From: Mycoavidus cysteinexigens
GTDB taxonomy: Bacteria; Pseudomonadota; Gammaproteobacteria; Burkholderiales; Burkholderiaceae
DNA: 64,000 nucleotides
Direction: 5' to 3'
Assembly (NCBI RefSeq): GCF_003966915.1
Contig: NZ_AP018150.1
Location: 682,001 to 746,000 of the forward strand
This document shows positions 45,915 through 56,229 of the stretch, piece after piece. Under the pieces are notes generated by a model. The model saw nothing but the letters and a program-made list of their open reading frames with translations. It ran no database searches and was not told where the DNA came from. Position numbers and translations under genes: made by a program. Every line of letters begins with the position of its first letter. Position 1 is the first letter of the stretch.

Positions 45915-48900
45915 GTGGAGCGACTAGGGCAGGTATGGCGAGCTGGTTGGGGGATCACTCGTGATTTTTATAAATCAGCGGAGGATTTTCACAAAGAAGC
46001 GCTTGATTATGAAAAACAAGGTGACTTGGATAAGGCCCAAGCGTGCTATCTACAGGCACTTCGCGTAACGGAAAAATTAAATTCAACTGAATCCAAAGTG
46101 TGTCGAGCTCTCGCTAGGATCAATTTGGATTATGCGCTTTTGTTGGAAAAGCAGCGTAATGTCATTGAGGCAGGAAATGCCTATCAACAAGCTCAAAGAT
46201 ACGGACTTGATGCATACCGATTAGAATCGGATCAAGCCGAAGTCCAGGTTTTGCTTCAAAACATTGGTCTTTGTCGCAGTCAATATTTACTTTCTCAAAA
46301 GCAGAGTGCGGAATCAGAGAGAGTGTTTCAAGAAACTATTCAATTGGTTAAAGAAAAGGCGGCTGAACACGAAGTTACTTCAGACGGATTTTTATACCCC
46401 GCAAACAATTCGGCGTCTGCAGCGCATCGGCCCAATTTTTCATCCTACTCTCCGCCTTTTTCTATTCAAGCAGGTAATACCGAAGGAAAGATTATCGTAC
46501 AAAACTGTCAAGGTACGATTAATGCTCCAGTCCATGGCAAGCATAATACGGTCAACGTGCATTACTACGCACCGAATGTAGAGGCTAAGCAACCTCATGC
46601 TGTCTCGTTAGACAGCTTGCGCCATGCACTGTATCAGCATTATCAATTATCTAATCTGTCGATTCAGCGGGTATCAGGTGAGACCGCTGCCCTGAAAGAC
46701 TGTTATATCAATCTAGCGATTGTCGAAAGTCAGACGCAACGCACAAAAGATAAAGAAGAATTGGAAAAACAAGCGGCAGCTTTTGAACGCCTGCCCAGCA
46801 GTGAGCGGCAGCAGCTTGAGCCGACGAATCCAAACAAGTTGATTGCCCTAGAGAAGCTTTTTGAGGCGCAAAAATTACGAGACGGCTCAGAAGGAGTGCC
46901 CAAGCGAATTTTAATTCAGGGGCGAGCAGGGATAGGCAAAACCACGTTATGCAAAAAGCTGGTGTATGAATACCACCATAATGGACTTTGGCAAGATCGA
47001 TTTGAGAGCCTATTGTGGGTGCCCTTACGGCAACTCAAGACGCACGTCCCTAAACGCTTAGAAGATCTGCTCTGCAATCAGTATTTTGTAGGCCATGAAA
47101 GCCACCAAGCGCAGGCGTTATCGAAAATTTTCCACGCACATCAGGACAAAACGCTGTTTATTCTAGATGGTTTAGATGAAGTCGCTAGCGAACTGGGGGG
47201 AGAAAATCAGTTAGGAACCTTTTTGAGGGCATTACTTGAGGAAAAGTATGTTGTTATCACCTCCCGACCTACCGGGGTTGATGCAAACAAGCTGAGTAAA
47301 CTTGATTTGGAATTGGAAACGATTGGATTTAGTCAAGCCAATGTACAGGCTTATATCCAAAAGTTTGCGCCTGAGTCTCAACAAGCGGCTATTCAGCAGT
47401 TTATAAAGGAAACGCCGTTGAAGGGACTGGTCAACATTCCCATTCAATTGGATGCGCTGTGCCATAGCTGGGATCGGCTCCCCAAAAATCGAGAAGTAAC
47501 GATGGCCATCCTGTACGAGGCGATGGTGGATAAATTATGGCGCAAAGACAGCGTGCGTTTAGAGAAAGAAGAGGAAGGTAAGGTATTAGGAGCCGATGTC
47601 ATTGAAGATTTGTCAACCTCAGATCTGGAGGAATTGATGACGGCCGAAATCCATTATCTAAGCTATTTAGCATTTAAGGGATTGGAGATAGAAAAGATTG
47701 AATTTAGCCGGGAAGATTTAAGCCAGTATAGAAAAGAACTGAATGAGGGATCTCAAACAGGGAAAAAATTACCCATCCATTTCACCACGAATCTGAAAAA
47801 AACCTCGTATTTACATACAGCGGATGGGCATCGGCTTGAATCGGAGCGCCAGTATCATTTCCTACACTTAACGTTTCAGGAGTTTTTTGCAGCGAAGTTC
47901 CTAGCTGGGCATCTACAAGCGTGTACAAAAGTCGAAAGAGCCCCAATCCACATTGTACAAAAGGCTTTAAGTGTAATGCCGAGCCGGGCAGAGCTGGAAG
48001 CATTTATCGCCACGCATAAATATAATCCGCGGTATGAGATCGTTTGGTGGATGGTGGCCGGCTTGCTTAAAGACACTGCATTGGAAAATTTCTTTAATGT
48101 ATTGGGCCAATCGCCGCGAGACCTGATCGGGATGCATCATCAGCAAGTGATCATGGGGTGTTTAAACGAAGCCAGGGCTCAATTGAAGGAAACAACCGTA
48201 GAGCAATTGGAAAAAGAATTAATTCAGTGGCTGAATTTCGAGATGGAAAATGGGCAGAACGGTTACAGTCGCTTAGGTAGCCAGAGGATTTTTCCGGAGC
48301 ATCTGTTGCTTAAGCATCCGGCTAACGCTAGGTACAAGTTGAATATTATTAAAACCTTAGGAGCACGTTCAGTTTTATCTGGTAATGCTATCGAGTTCTT
48401 GGGCAAGGAGTTAGAAGATGGTCAACAAAAAGAAGACCCGACTGCCATACAACTAGTTGCTATGGCACTAACAAGATCGGAACAACTACCTGTTACCATT
48501 ATCGAAGCCTTGGGTAAGATACTAAAATTACAAAATGAAGTTGGGGGTTTTTGCAGGGAGGTGGTTACAGATATTCTATTTCGACAAGACGATTTGCCCG
48601 AGTCAATTGAGCGATCTTTGCTGTATCAATTAGAAGTCGATAATAGTGAAGATGAAGGCCATATTATGATGATTAGTGCGCCGGTGTCATTGGACTGGCG
48701 CCACCAGATGAGCACGGCCGATAGTTTAACGGCGGAGGATAGAGTTGATTTACAAGAAAAACTATCGGAAGCCGAGATTAAGGTTCTGATCGAAAGGCTA
48801 AGAGATGAAGACATAAACGTCGAGTCTCAAGCTAAAGCTGCCAGAACCTTAGGCCAACAGAGAGAACTATCGGTTTCTACAATGGGCGCCTTAATCGCAG

Positions 48901-49517
48901 GGCTAAAGGATAAAAGGCCGCATGTTAGGTATGCCGTTGCTGATACATTGTTCTTACATAAAAAGTTAGATCCTGAAATTCATCAGCCCTTGTTGGATAG
49001 AGCCTTAGAAGATGAGGAAGGTAAAATAAGGGAGGTAGCTATTGAGGCTTTAGGTCAGCAGGAAGCTCTGCCTGACTCTGTCAACCAGGCCTTGATTGAA
49101 ACCTTAAAGGGTGAAGATCGTTATGCGAGATACAGGGTCGTCAAAATATTAAGTCAACGGAAAGAACTTTCTGCCTCTACGATCGGTACCTTACTCACAG
49201 TGCTACAGGATGAAAAAGAAGAGGCTGTATCTGCCGCTGCTAAAGTTTTAGACCTGCATACAGAAGAGCTTTATCAGTGGCTTGCATGCTCGACATTTGA
49301 TAAGAGTAAACTCAGCTCCATCTATTTCAAGGTTTTTTTCCCACATAGCTGTAAGCATATTGCGCCCCTCTATATTCAAGACGATAGTCTCCACTTCTAT
49401 ACATCGGTTGGTCCAAAGTCTGTTCCTTTAGAGGCTGATAAAATCCAGGTGCTGCATGAAGCTTTTGCAAGGATTAAGGCAGAGCCTGCGTATTTCATCG
49501 ATTCTGACCGCTCGTAG
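45915..49517 (+). CDS. TPR-NACHT-HEAT-like STAND protein (NLR-like) with putative amyloid-type motif
   Basis: 1200 aa, GTG start with AAGGA upstream. TPR-like repeats at about residues 15-110 (KEALDYEKQGDLDKAQACYL) resemble those of the neighbouring giant protein. A short motif at about 200-220 (GTINAPVHGKHNTVNVHYY) recurs in the third NLR-like protein. Residues 235-280 form the helical SIQRVSGETAALKDCYINLA segment often seen before NACHT domains. Walker A is GRAGIGKTT (about 336-344) and Walker B LFILDGLDEV (about 413), followed by the YHFLHLTFQEFFAAKFL helical part. The C-terminal half has HEAT-like repeats (for example ALIAGLKDKRPHVRYAVADT, ALEDEEGKIREVAIEALGQQ, LIETLKGEDRYARYRVVKIL). Function is unproven. 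Confidence 0.9.
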   Translation: MERLGQVWRAGWGITRDFYKSAEDFHKEALDYEKQGDLDKAQACYLQALRVTEKLNSTESKVCRALARINLDYALLLEKQRNVIEAGNAYQQAQRYGLDAYRLESDQAEVQVLLQNIGLCRSQYLLSQKQSAESERVFQETIQLVKEKAAEHEVTSDGFLYPANNSASAAHRPNFSSYSPPFSIQAGNTEGKIIVQNCQGTINAPVHGKHNTVNVHYYAPNVEAKQPHAVSLDSLRHALYQHYQLSNLSIQRVSGETAALKDCYINLAIVESQTQRTKDKEELEKQAAAFERLPSSERQQLEPTNPNKLIALEKLFEAQKLRDGSEGVPKRILIQGRAGIGKTTLCKKLVYEYHHNGLWQDRFESLLWVPLRQLKTHVPKRLEDLLCNQYFVGHESHQAQALSKIFHAHQDKTLFILDGLDEVASELGGENQLGTFLRALLEEKYVVITSRPTGVDANKLSKLDLELETIGFSQANVQAYIQKFAPESQQAAIQQFIKETPLKGLVNIPIQLDALCHSWDRLPKNREVTMAILYEAMVDKLWRKDSVRLEKEEEGKVLGADVIEDLSTSDLEELMTAEIHYLSYLAFKGLEIEKIEFSREDLSQYRKELNEGSQTGKKLPIHFTTNLKKTSYLHTADGHRLESERQYHFLHLTFQEFFAAKFLAGHLQACTKVERAPIHIVQKALSVMPSRAELEAFIATHKYNPRYEIVWWMVAGLLKDTALENFFNVLGQSPRDLIGMHHQQVIMGCLNEARAQLKETTVEQLEKELIQWLNFEMENGQNGYSRLGSQRIFPEHLLLKHPANARYKLNIIKTLGARSVLSGNAIEFLGKELEDGQQKEDPTAIQLVAMALTRSEQLPVTIIEALGKILKLQNEVGGFCREVVTDILFRQDDLPESIERSLLYQLEVDNSEDEGHIMMISAPVSLDWRHQMSTADSLTAEDRVDLQEKLSEAEIKVLIERLRDEDINVESQAKAARTLGQQRELSVSTMGALIAGLKDKRPHVRYAVADTLFLHKKLDPEIHQPLLDRALEDEEGKIREVAIEALGQQEALPDSVNQALIETLKGEDRYARYRVVKILSQRKELSASTIGTLLTVLQDEKEEAVSAAAKVLDLHTEELYQWLACSTFDKSKLSSIYFKVFFPHSCKHIAPLYIQDDSLHFYTSVGPKSVPLEADKIQVLHEAFARIKAEPAYFIDSDRS

Positions 49518-49651
49518 AGCACTATTTAACCTAAATTCGGGATAATTTTGTCAGGACAGGCATGTTGCAAAGGCCATTTAGACTTGTTCAGCATAAGACA
49601 GTATCCTGAGTTTAGGGTTACTTAGACTAGTTAGGTGGAGTTAACTCGGCG

Positions 49652-49665
49652 AGTTATGTTAGAAT
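49652..49665 (+). promoter_or_regulatory. Candidate extended -10 promoter for rpmF
   Basis: TATGTTAGAAT contains an extended -10 (TGTTAGAAT, -10 hexamer at 49660-49665) about 32 nt before the rpmF ATG. No good -35 is visible. It would supply transcription to rpmF now that it is separated from yceD. Confidence 0.35.
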
Positions 49666-49696
49666 CCCGGAAATTTTTAAAGTTACGGAGTGACTT

Positions 49697-49876
49697 ATGG
49701 CAGTTCAGCAAAACAAAAAATCACCGTCAAAACGCGGGATGCATCGTTCACATGATTTCTTGAGCGGCCTACCGCTTTCGATTGAACCGACCTCAGGCGA
49801 AGTACACCGGCGGCACCATGTAAGCCCGAATGGTTATTATCGCGGTAAGCAGGTTGTTAAATCTAATAACGACTAA
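49697..49876 (+). CDS. rpmF: 50S ribosomal protein L32
   Basis: 59 aa: starts [20 protein letters not shown] and continues with [20 protein letters not shown], clear L32. ACGGAG lies 7 nt upstream of the ATG. It is separated from yceD by two NLR-like genes but keeps its place ahead of plsX-fab. Confidence 0.97.
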   Translation: MAVQQNKKSPSKRGMHRSHDFLSGLPLSIEPTSGEVHRRHHVSPNGYYRGKQVVKSNND

Positions 49877-49980
49877 GACCGATTCATTGCATAATCATTG
49901 CCAGCAGCTTGATTTATTGAGTGCTGGTTCACAGTGAACGTAGGTTTTCAGTTTGACGAGTGTTTTCGGTTCAATGCAAG

Positions 49981-50006
49981 AGCGGCATTTATCTGCCGCT
50001 TTTTTG
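49981..50006 (+). terminator. Terminator/attenuator between rpmF and plsX
   Basis: AGCGGCA-TTTATC-TGCCGCT hairpin followed by TTTTTT, ending about 22 nt before the plsX start. It should stop or attenuate rpmF transcription into the fatty-acid cluster. Confidence 0.85.
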
Positions 50007-50027
50007 TATTAAGGGCCGTCAAATAGT

Positions 50028-51179
50028 ATGACGATTAAAATCACCATTGATTGCATGGGTGGCGACTATGGCCCATCCGTGACTGTTCCTGCCGCGGTTA
50101 ATTTTCTGCGCGCGCATGATGATGTTGCATTGATATTGGTTGGGCTGGAAGATTCAATCCGCGCCCAGCTCAAAAAATGCAAAGCATTACATGAATCGAG
50201 GTTATCTGTGCACGCTGCGACTGAAGTGGTGACGATGGATGATTCGATCGAGGTTGCTCTACGCAGGAAAAAAAATTCATCGATGCGCGTTGCATTGAGC
50301 CTGATTAAAGAGGGGCAAGCGCAAGCCTGTGTCTCGGCTGGCAATACCGGGGCCTTAATGGCGGTTTCGCGTTATATGCTTAAAACGCTAGCGGGCATTG
50401 AACGTCCAGCGATTGCTGCGATCATGCCGCATCTACATGGCCATACAACCGTGCTGGACTTAGGCGCGAATGTGGATTGCGAGCCGCATCATTTGCTGAG
50501 CTTTGCTGAAATGGGCCATGCGTTGGTTGCAGCCGTTGAAGGCAAAGAGCGGCCTACCATCGGTTTATTGAATATCGGCGAAGAAGCCATGAAAGGTAAT
50601 GGGGCGATTAAGCGCGCGGGTGAATTATTGCGCGCTAGCACCCTCAATTTTTATGGCAATGTAGAGGGCAACGATATTTATAAAGGCACCACCGATATTA
50701 TCGTTTGCGATGGGTTTACCGGCAACGTTGCGCTGAAGACCTCCGAAGGGCTAGCGCAGATGCTCAATAGCATTATTAAAGAGGAATTTTTGCGCTCTGG
50801 CTTAAGTAAATTGATGGCAGCCCTGGCGTGGCCAGTCCTCTCGCGCCTTAAGCGTCGGCTCGATCATCGGCGTTATAACGGTGCCGCCCTGCTTGGCTTG
50901 CGCGGGCTGGTTATCAAAAGCCATGGTTCAGCCGATGCTTATGCTTTTGAGTGGGCGCTTAAACGCGGTTACGATGCGATTAAAAATAATCTGCAAACGC
51001 GGCTTGAGCGCGCTATCGAAGAAAATCAGCTCGGCCGCGATGAAAATATGGCGCAAACGTATAGTAAAGCGAATCAGGAGAATCAGCACGCTAGACTGAC
51101 CGACGATACTCTATCTGCGGGGGCGGACTATGACAAAATAAGTCAGCCTACCGTTCACAATGAGCGCAAAATCGGTTAG
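50028..51179 (+). CDS. plsX: Phosphate acyltransferase PlsX
   Basis: Converts acyl-ACP to acyl-phosphate for phospholipid synthesis; peripheral to the inner membrane. 383 aa; start [20 protein letters not shown] is diagnostic, with [20 protein letters not shown] and [20 protein letters not shown] further on. The last about 35 residues ([20 protein letters not shown] and onwards) form a polar tail longer than in E. coli PlsX (356 aa). First gene of the fab cluster; the fabH start follows 22 nt later. Confidence 0.97.
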   Translation: MTIKITIDCMGGDYGPSVTVPAAVNFLRAHDDVALILVGLEDSIRAQLKKCKALHESRLSVHAATEVVTMDDSIEVALRRKKNSSMRVALSLIKEGQAQACVSAGNTGALMAVSRYMLKTLAGIERPAIAAIMPHLHGHTTVLDLGANVDCEPHHLLSFAEMGHALVAAVEGKERPTIGLLNIGEEAMKGNGAIKRAGELLRASTLNFYGNVEGNDIYKGTTDIIVCDGFTGNVALKTSEGLAQMLNSIIKEEFLRSGLSKLMAALAWPVLSRLKRRLDHRRYNGAALLGLRGLVIKSHGSADAYAFEWALKRGYDAIKNNLQTRLERAIEENQLGRDENMAQTYSKANQENQHARLTDDTLSAGADYDKISQPTVHNERKIG

Positions 51180-51201
51180 AAACGATCGCATCCAAAGCAT
51201 A

Positions 51202-52191
51202 ATGGCACAGACAAATATTTATTCTCGCATCATTGGCACCGGCAGTTTTTTACCGCCCAGGCGTGTCACTAATGAAGAGTTAGCGAATCAGCTTGCAGTG
51301 CGTGGCGTTGAAACCAGCGACGAATGGATTTTTTCGCGTACGGGCATTCGCGCACGTCATTTTATTAGCGCTGAGCAAAACACCAGCGATCTGGCATTAG
51401 CCGCGGCTCAAAACGCCCTGGATGCGGCTGGGCTAGATCCACAGTCAGTCGATTTGGTGATTGTAGCGACATCAACGCCGGATCAGATTTTTCCGAGCAC
51501 AGCATGCTTATTGCAACGCAAACTCGGCATTTCCAATGGCGGCCCGGCCTTTGACGTGCAGGCAGTCTGTTCAGGGTTTGTCTATGCATTGACGATGGCG
51601 GATAATTTTATCCGTAGTGGTGCTTATCGCACAGTATTGGTGGTGGGGGCGGAAACCTTTTCGCGCTTACTTGACTTTGATGACCGCACCACCTGCGTCC
51701 TATTTGGTGATGGCGCAGGCGCCGTGGTGCTGGGCGCTTCTGCCGAGCCTGGTATTTTGGCCAACGCGCTGCATGCAGATGGAAGTCAGGCAGAGATTCT
51801 CTGTGTGCCAGGCCGTCCGCAGGCCGGCGTGATTGCCGGTAGTGCTTTTTTGCATATGGATGGGCGGGCGGTGCTTAAGCTGGCGGTTAATGTGCTGGAA
51901 AAGGTCGCGCTTGAAGCACTGGCTAAAGCGCAGCTAGCGCCTGAACAGATTGACTGGTTGATTCCTCATCAAGCCAATATTCGGATTATGCAAGGGACCT
52001 GTCGTAAACTGAATTTGCCGTTTGAACGCATGGTGGTGACAGTCGATCAGCATGGCAATACTTCAGCTGCTTCAATTCCGTTGGCGCTGGATCAGGCCGT
52101 GCGAGATGGCCGGATTAAACAGGATCAGCATATTTTGATTGAAGGCGTTGGTGGTGGTTTCACTTGGGGCGCTTCGGTCATTCGTTTTTGA
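51202..52191 (+). CDS. fabH: Beta-ketoacyl-ACP synthase III
   Basis: Initiates fatty-acid synthesis by condensing acetyl-CoA with malonyl-ACP. 329 aa from the ATG at 51202 (a frame open to 51160 overlaps plsX). Catalytic triad elements: Cys in [12 protein letters not shown] (about C123), His in [11 protein letters not shown] and Asn in [16 protein letters not shown]-terminal [15 protein letters not shown] is typical. 21 nt upstream of fabD. Confidence 0.97.
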   Translation: MAQTNIYSRIIGTGSFLPPRRVTNEELANQLAVRGVETSDEWIFSRTGIRARHFISAEQNTSDLALAAAQNALDAAGLDPQSVDLVIVATSTPDQIFPSTACLLQRKLGISNGGPAFDVQAVCSGFVYALTMADNFIRSGAYRTVLVVGAETFSRLLDFDDRTTCVLFGDGAGAVVLGASAEPGILANALHADGSQAEILCVPGRPQAGVIAGSAFLHMDGRAVLKLAVNVLEKVALEALAKAQLAPEQIDWLIPHQANIRIMQGTCRKLNLPFERMVVTVDQHGNTSAASIPLALDQAVRDGRIKQDQHILIEGVGGGFTWGASVIRF

Positions 52192-52212
52192 TTGAATTAG
52201 GATTTAAACTAC

Positions 52213-53142
52213 ATGAAATGTGCATTTGTATTTCCCGGGCAAGGCTCGCAGTCGGTGGGCATGCTGGGGACTTTGGCCGATTGGCCGGTAGTACGCGAGA
52301 CGTTGCAAGAAGCCTCAGATACGTTGCAGCAGGATATGGGCAAGTTGCTTGCCGAAGGTCCCGCTGAGACCTTGAATCTCACTCTCCACACGCAGCCCGC
52401 GATGTTAACGGCAGCGTATGCCGTATACCGCGCCTGGATTAGCCTAGGCGGGTTAGCGCCAGCGATGGCGGCGGGCCATAGTTTGGGTGAATACACCGCC
52501 CTGGTGGCCGCGGGCGCCTTGTCTTTTAAAGATGCTTTAGCGCTCGTGCGTTTTCGCGCCCAAGCTATGCAAGAAGCAGTTCCAGTCGGGGTTGGCGCGA
52601 TGGCGGCGATTCTTGGCCTGGACGCTAATGCGGTACGTGCAGTGTGTGCTGAAGCGAGTGCGGCAGGGGTGGTCGAGGCCGTGAATTTTAATGCGCCAGC
52701 GCAAATCGTCATCGCTGGGCATAAGGCCGCGGTTGAAGCGGCTTGTGAATTAGCCAAAGCTAAAGGCGCCAAGCGCGCGCTCCTGTTGCCGGTCTCTGCG
52801 CCGTTCCATTCCTCTTTGCTACAGCCCGCTTCGGATCGGCTGCGTGACTATTTGTCGCAGGTCGAAGTGCGCGCGCCGCAGATTCCAGTGGTTAATAATA
52901 TTGATGTGGCAACAGCGTCTGAGCCAAGCGAGATTAAACATGCGCTCGCGCGTCAGGCGGCGGGGCCGGTGCGGTGGGTTGAGTCAATTCAAGCGCTGGC
53001 GCAGGCTGGCATCACGCATATCGTAGAATGTGGTCCTGGCAAAGTTTTAGCCGGTTTAACAAAACGCATTGATAGCACGCTTGTGAGTCTCGCCCTATGC
53101 GATTCTGCCTCGCTTGACGAGGCTTTGCCGCTGTTGCGTTAG
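52213..53142 (+). CDS. fabD: Malonyl-CoA:ACP transacylase
   Basis: Loads malonyl groups onto ACP. 309 aa; start KCAFVFPGQGSQSVGMLG, nucleophile Ser in GHSLGEYTALVAAG (about S90), catalytic His in LLPVSAPFHSSLL. Usual length. Spaced 31 nt from the fabG start. Confidence 0.97.
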   Translation: MKCAFVFPGQGSQSVGMLGTLADWPVVRETLQEASDTLQQDMGKLLAEGPAETLNLTLHTQPAMLTAAYAVYRAWISLGGLAPAMAAGHSLGEYTALVAAGALSFKDALALVRFRAQAMQEAVPVGVGAMAAILGLDANAVRAVCAEASAAGVVEAVNFNAPAQIVIAGHKAAVEAACELAKAKGAKRALLLPVSAPFHSSLLQPASDRLRDYLSQVEVRAPQIPVVNNIDVATASEPSEIKHALARQAAGPVRWVESIQALAQAGITHIVECGPGKVLAGLTKRIDSTLVSLALCDSASLDEALPLLR

Positions 53143-53173
53143 TCGTTTGATTTTACTGAAAAATAGAAGCTCA

Positions 53174-53920
53174 ATGGAAAAACTATTGGATCGACAAATC
53201 GCGCTCGTGACCGGCGCGTCTCGTGGCATTGGCCGCGCATTGGCGCTTGAATTAGCGCGCGCTGGTGCGACCGTGATAGGTAGCGCCACCAGCGAAGAGG
53301 GCGCTGCTTCGATTACCGCTGCATTGACTGAATTGGGGTTGGCGGGCCGCGGCATTGTCTTGAATGTGAATGATGCGGCGCTAGATCAGCGGATCGAAGA
53401 CTTGACGCAAGAATTTGGTGCACTGCATATCCTCGTCAATAACGCAGGCATCACGCGCGATCAACTCATCTTGCGGATGAAAGAAGAAGATTGGGACGAG
53501 GTGATCAACACGAATTTAAAAGCGGTTTTCCGTTTATCGCGCGCAGTACTGCGGCCTATGCTTAAAGCTCGGAGTGGGCGGATTATTAACATCACTTCGG
53601 TGGTTGGCTCGATCGGCAGCGCCGGGCAAGTCAACTACGCTGCGGCCAAAGCGGGTGTGGCGGGCATGACACGGGCGCTGGCACGCGAGGTAGGCAGCCG
53701 TGGTATCACCGTCAATTGCGTTGCGCCTGGATTTATCGAAACGGATATGACTAAAGTTTTATCTGCCGAACAACAGACGGCAATCAAATCGCAGATCCCG
53801 CTGGGGCGTTTTGGCAGTCCACAGGATATTGCTCATGCGGTTGCTTTTCTGGCGTCTAAGCAGGCAGCTTATATTACCGGAACCACTTTGCATATCAATG
53901 GCGGGATGTTTATGGCTTGA
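53174..53920 (+). CDS. fabG: 3-oxoacyl-ACP reductase
   Basis: NADPH-dependent short-chain dehydrogenase of fatty-acid elongation. 248 aa from the ATG at 53174. TGASRGIGRALALELARAG cofactor motif, NNAGITRDQLILRM, catalytic Ser-Tyr-Lys in NITSVVGSIGSAGQVNYAAAK, and the C-terminal YITGTTLHINGGMFMA. No anomalies. Confidence 0.97.
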   Translation: MEKLLDRQIALVTGASRGIGRALALELARAGATVIGSATSEEGAASITAALTELGLAGRGIVLNVNDAALDQRIEDLTQEFGALHILVNNAGITRDQLILRMKEEDWDEVINTNLKAVFRLSRAVLRPMLKARSGRIINITSVVGSIGSAGQVNYAAAKAGVAGMTRALAREVGSRGITVNCVAPGFIETDMTKVLSAEQQTAIKSQIPLGRFGSPQDIAHAVAFLASKQAAYITGTTLHINGGMFMA

Positions 53921-54053
53921 TTTATTTCTCTTATTTTCTATAACCTGATTTCGCGCATGATTCAAGTCTTCTCATCAAAGTGATGACTTGTTTTTCAAAC
54001 CTGATAGAATGCGCGCACTCGAAACTTTATAACCTAATCCCGGAGGGGTCTGA

Positions 54054-54293
54054 ATGGACAATATTGAACAACGCGTCAAGAAAATCGTTGCTGAGCAACT
54101 TGGCGTTGCCGAAGGCGAAATCAAAAATGAATCCTCCTTTGTGGATGACCTCGGGGCCGATTCGTTAGATACAGTTGAGCTCGTGATGGCGCTTGAAGAT
54201 GAATTCGGCATGGAAATTCCTGACAAAGAGGCCGAATCGATTACTACAGTGCAGCAGGCAGTTGATTACGCGCGTGCTAACGTTAAGGATTAA
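54054..54293 (+). CDS. acpP: Acyl carrier protein
   Basis: 79 aa acidic helical protein; phosphopantetheine attachment Ser is S37 in [20 protein letters not shown]. Strong GGAGGGG ribosome site. Located between fabG and fabF as usual. Confidence 0.98.
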   Translation: MDNIEQRVKKIVAEQLGVAEGEIKNESSFVDDLGADSLDTVELVMALEDEFGMEIPDKEAESITTVQQAVDYARANVKD

Positions 54294-54315
54294 TTCCTTA
54301 TCTTCGTTCATGTGG

Positions 54316-54368
54316 GCCGCAGAACTCGCAGAGATTCTCTCTGTGAGCGCTGTGGCTTTTTTGTTTTT
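54316..54368 (+). terminator. Strong hairpin terminator between acpP and fabF
   Basis: GCCGCAG ... CTGTGGC outer stem plus CTCGCAGAGA ... TCTCTGTGAG inner stem, followed by TTTTTTGTTTTT, all within the 95-nt acpP-fabF gap. It probably limits read-through so that acpP mRNA exceeds fabF mRNA. Confidence 0.85.
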
Positions 54369-54388
54369 ATGTGAGAAAAGAGGGTAAT

Positions 54389-55624
54389 GTGAGTCGCCGT
54401 GTTGTTGTAACAGGTTTAGGGCACATTTCGCCAGTCGGTAATACGGTTGCCGAAGGCTGGGCTAACTTAGCGGCAGGCCAATCTGGCATTGCTGCTGTGA
54501 CCAAATTCGATGCATCGAATTTATCCACCCGCTTTGCTGGCGAGGTGAAAGGGTTCAATGTTGACGAATATATTCCGAGCAAAGAAGCGCGTCATATGGA
54601 TGTATTCATCCATTACGGGCTAGCTGCCGGGATCCAAGCCATGCAAGACAGTGGCCTTGAAGTCAACCCAGCCAATGCGGAACGCATCGGCGTGATTGTG
54701 GGTTCAGGCATTGGTGGTTTGCCATCCATTGAGCAAACGCAAACTGAATTGCTCAATCGTGGTCCGCGCCGCATTTCGCCATTTTTTGTACCCGCTTCGA
54801 TTATTAATATGATCTCCGGGCACTTATCCATTCGCTTTGGCCTGAAAGGTCCGAACCTGGCGATCTCTACCGCCTGCACCACAGGTACGCATTCGATTGG
54901 AGAGGCCATGCGCATGATCGAATATGGCGATGTCGATGCAATGCTGGCGGGAGGGAGCGAAGCCACGATTTCGCCGCTTGGGCTTGGTGGTTTTGCGGCG
55001 GCGCGCGCGCTGTCGCAACGCAATGATGATCCAGCCACCGCGAGCCGTCCTTGGGATCAAGACCGTGATGGTTTTGTACTAGGCGAAGGGGCCGGGGTGT
55101 TGGTCCTTGAAGAGTATGAGCATGCTAAAGCGCGTGGTGCAAAAATTTACTGTGAGCTGATTGGCTATGGTCGTAGCGCAGATGCCTACCATATGACCGC
55201 GCCTTGCGCGGACGGCGATGGAGCCCATCGCTGTATGCTCAATGCGCTGAAAAACGCCGAGATTAATACCTCTCAAGTCGACTACATCAATGCGCATGGC
55301 ACATCCACGCCGCTTGGCGATTTAAGTGAGACTATCGCCATCAAGCGCGCAATGGGCGAGCATGCAAAAAAAGTGGTCGTCAGCTCAACCAAATCGATGA
55401 CCGGTCATTTGTTAGGCGCAGCGGGTGGTATCGAAGCCGTATTTGCAGTACTTGCGCTACAGCATCAAATCACACCGCCGACGATCAATATCTATAATCA
55501 AGATCCAGCATGCGATTTAGATATTTGCGCGAACGTTGCGCGCGAGATGAAAATAGACATCGCGCTCTCCAATTCATTCGGCTTTGGCGGAACGAATGGG
55601 ACGTTAGTCTTTAAACGCATCTAA
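54389..55624 (+). CDS. fabF: Beta-ketoacyl-ACP synthase II
   Basis: Elongating condensing enzyme. 411 aa from a GTG at 54389 with GAGGGT upstream, giving the standard start [10 protein letters not shown]; an in-frame GTG at 54371 adds six residues. Catalytic Cys in [14 protein letters not shown] (C163), His in [12 protein letters not shown] and in [13 protein letters not shown]-terminal [17 protein letters not shown]. Confidence 0.97.
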   Translation: MSRRVVVTGLGHISPVGNTVAEGWANLAAGQSGIAAVTKFDASNLSTRFAGEVKGFNVDEYIPSKEARHMDVFIHYGLAAGIQAMQDSGLEVNPANAERIGVIVGSGIGGLPSIEQTQTELLNRGPRRISPFFVPASIINMISGHLSIRFGLKGPNLAISTACTTGTHSIGEAMRMIEYGDVDAMLAGGSEATISPLGLGGFAAARALSQRNDDPATASRPWDQDRDGFVLGEGAGVLVLEEYEHAKARGAKIYCELIGYGRSADAYHMTAPCADGDGAHRCMLNALKNAEINTSQVDYINAHGTSTPLGDLSETIAIKRAMGEHAKKVVVSSTKSMTGHLLGAAGGIEAVFAVLALQHQITPPTINIYNQDPACDLDICANVAREMKIDIALSNSFGFGGTNGTLVFKRI

Positions 55625-55664
55625 ACAGTCAGGCAAAAAACCTTAGGGTGCAGGGGCGAAGCGT

Positions 55665-56102
55665 ATGTTGCAGACCCCGCTGCGCTTCAAACTTAAGCCT
55701 TCCGCTGTTTTAAGGTGGCTCAGCCTAGCCTTTGTTTTATCTTGTGCTTATGCGGTGTGGCATGTCGCCGCACCGCGCCTCGGCCTGTCTTACGCTCTAT
55801 GCGCGGTACTTGCCGTGGTGCTCACCTTGAGTTACCTGGCTTACCGAGCTGACGTAGAGCAACCGGTTCAACTAGAAATCAGTGCACAGAGCATCACGCT
55901 CTGGCCCCGCACTGCGCCGCCTATCGATTATTCACACATCTCGAACATCGCCCATTGGAGCGGCCTGATGTTAAGCATCACGCTGCGCGCCAACGATGGC
56001 CGCAGGCGTACACTACTGATCCTTGCCGATGCGCTGCCGGCCCATATGCTGCGTGAATTAGTGGTGCGCTGCCGGCAACTGGCAAGAAAGTGTAACCGTT
56101 AA
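55665..56102 (+). CDS. Hypothetical membrane protein between fabF and rpoE
   Basis: 145 aa. Two transmembrane helices (about residues 18-36 and 42-60) and a C-terminal soluble part (LEISAQSITLWPRTAPPIDY and RRRTLLILADALPAHMLREL). The layout recalls YgfX/CptA-type small membrane proteins, but the similarity is weak. It is in the usual place of a conserved hypothetical in Burkholderiales. Confidence 0.65.
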   Translation: MLQTPLRFKLKPSAVLRWLSLAFVLSCAYAVWHVAAPRLGLSYALCAVLAVVLTLSYLAYRADVEQPVQLEISAQSITLWPRTAPPIDYSHISNIAHWSGLMLSITLRANDGRRRTLLILADALPAHMLRELVVRCRQLARKCNR

Positions 56103-56128
56103 TTGTAACCTTTGTAACGCTTGTAACA
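56091..56128 (+). promoter_or_regulatory. Iterated TGTAAC motif upstream of rpoE
   Basis: TGTAAC occurs at 56092, 56104, 56113 and 56122, the last three at exactly 9-nt steps. It overlaps the end of the upstream gene and lies about 100-140 nt before the rpoE start. It could be -35 elements of an extracytoplasmic sigma promoter or a direct-repeat operator. Confidence 0.4.
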
Positions 56129-56229
56129 GCATGCGCAAATCACCGTGGGGCGGCCATTAGAATAGCGCCTTTAGAAGCACAGAGGCTGCACAGAATAGCA
56201 GTCAGCCTCTTACACGGAAATACGCTAGG

